Origin: JBOHPP01 sp050731755
GTDB lineage: Bacteria; Methylomirabilota; Methylomirabilia; Rokubacteriales; CSP1-6
DNA: 6,112 bases
Direction: 5' to 3'
Assembly (NCBI GenBank): GCA_050731755.1
Contig: JBOHPP010000249.1
Coordinates: 1 to 6,112 of the forward strand
The first letter of the stretch is position 1. Each line of letters opens with the position of its first letter. The position numbers were made by a program, and so were the translations under genes. Below, piece after piece: positions 5,891 to 6,112 of this stretch. The notes beneath the pieces are model-generated. The model was not told where the DNA came from, made no database searches, and saw only the letters and a program-made list of their open reading frames with translations.

Positions 5891-5906
5891 TCAACCGCCC
5901 GGTTGA
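5891..5906 (-). repeat. Small inverted repeat at the stop codon of the gene before lipA
   Basis: TCAACC and GGTTGA form a perfect 6-bp stem around a 4-base loop (5897-5900). The TGA stop is part of the downstream arm. On the minus strand it is followed by AAAAAAGGGGGAG, not by a T run, so it does not look like an intrinsic terminator for the gene before lipA. On the plus strand the T run precedes the stem, so it is not a terminator there either. It could be a weak RNA hairpin in the gene junction, or chance. Confidence 0.4.
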
Positions 5907-6112
5907 GATCCGCCCTGTTCCCGAAGCCGCCGCAACTGCTCCTCGAGGTCGGCGTTGGTGCTCAGGGTTCCGTCGGCGATCTCGGCGAGGTCCTCGGCCT
6001 CCCTCCATTGCCGCTCGAGGTCCTGCACCTCGGCCCGCTCGTCCACGGCGATCTCGAGGGCAAGGCGACGTTGCGGGCGGATCGACCTGAGCCGGTCGCC
6101 CTGGCCCGCGAC
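5891..6112 (-). CDS. Uncharacterised charged helical protein, C-terminal end (cut by window edge)
   Basis: A frame open from the window edge ends at TGA 5893-5891 and encodes 73 residues. I do not recognise a family with confidence. The visible part begins VAGQGDRLRSIRPQ and is dominated by Glu, Arg, Leu and Ala. Long uninterrupted helix-like stretches such as DLERQWREAEDLAEIADGT (31-49) and DLEEQLRRLREQ (55-66) suggest helices or a coiled coil. It ends in a flexible Gly/Ser/Pro tail (GGSQPGG). There is no signal peptide, membrane segment or metal motif in the part seen. Reasons to believe it is coding: the same strand as the operon, strong G/C at third codon positions, an uninterrupted frame and a stop 53 nt before lipA. 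It may be co-transcribed with lipA-nuo, but nothing shows a functional tie. Confidence 0.72.
   Translation of the reverse strand, partial: VAGQGDRLRSIRPQRRLALEIAVDERAEVQDLERQWREAEDLAEIADGTLSTNADLEEQLRRLREQGGSQPGG

Noticed and set aside
5885..5891. A-AAA-AAG slippery heptamer after the hairpin upstream of lipA
   Set aside because: It lies after the stop codon of the preceding gene, so a ribosome in that frame would not decode it, and there is no downstream structure of the dnaX kind.

Overview
The window is a dense, GC-rich bacterial stretch in which every credible gene lies on the minus strand. Read in the direction of transcription (high to low coordinates) the order is: the 3' end of an unidentified gene, then lipA, nuoA, nuoB, nuoC, nuoD, nuoE, nuoF and the first 149 codons of nuoG. 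It is therefore the front part of a respiratory complex I (NADH:quinone oxidoreductase) operon, with a lipoyl synthase gene directly upstream. The rest of nuoG and presumably nuoH-N lie to the left of position 1.

Layout: 6112-5891 holds the C-terminal 73 codons of a charged, probably helical protein with no assigned function. 5890-5838 is the only intergenic gap of note (53 nt). 5837-4833 is lipA. 4836-452 holds nuoA to nuoF, and 447-1 the start of nuoG. Junctions are extremely tight. lipA/nuoA, nuoD/nuoE and nuoE/nuoF share 4 nt (ATGA, ATGA, GTGA). nuoA/nuoB overlap by 10 nt, nuoC/nuoD share 1 nt, nuoB/nuoC abut exactly, and nuoF/nuoG are 4 nt apart. Start codons are GTG for nuoB, nuoC and nuoF. 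This suggests one polycistronic mRNA with heavy translational coupling.

Functionally, NuoE, NuoF and NuoG form the NADH-oxidising module (FMN and Fe-S chain). NuoB, NuoC and NuoD form the module that passes electrons to quinone, and NuoA is the first membrane subunit. LipA makes the lipoyl cofactor of 2-oxoacid dehydrogenases and the glycine cleavage system, which produce NADH, so its presence in the same transcript is metabolically sensible.

Organism: an aerobic or facultative Gram-negative-type bacterium with a high-GC genome. NuoD has an unusual form: a HPAMHG motif, Glu where complex I normally has Asp in the quinone pocket, and an insertion of about 50 residues before the C-terminal domain. 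From memory this resembles NuoD of groups such as Anaeromyxobacter or Solibacter, so Myxococcota, Acidobacteriota or a related uncultured lineage (for example Rokubacteria/Methylomirabilota) is a low-confidence guess.

I see no mobile element, CRISPR array, tRNA, rRNA, toxin-antitoxin pair or defence gene, and no sign of a wholly new system. The points worth a second look are the lipA-nuoA coupling, the divergent NuoD quinone-site residues and insertion, additional cysteines beside Fe-S ligands in NuoB and NuoE, and a 10-base homopolymer near the lipA start.
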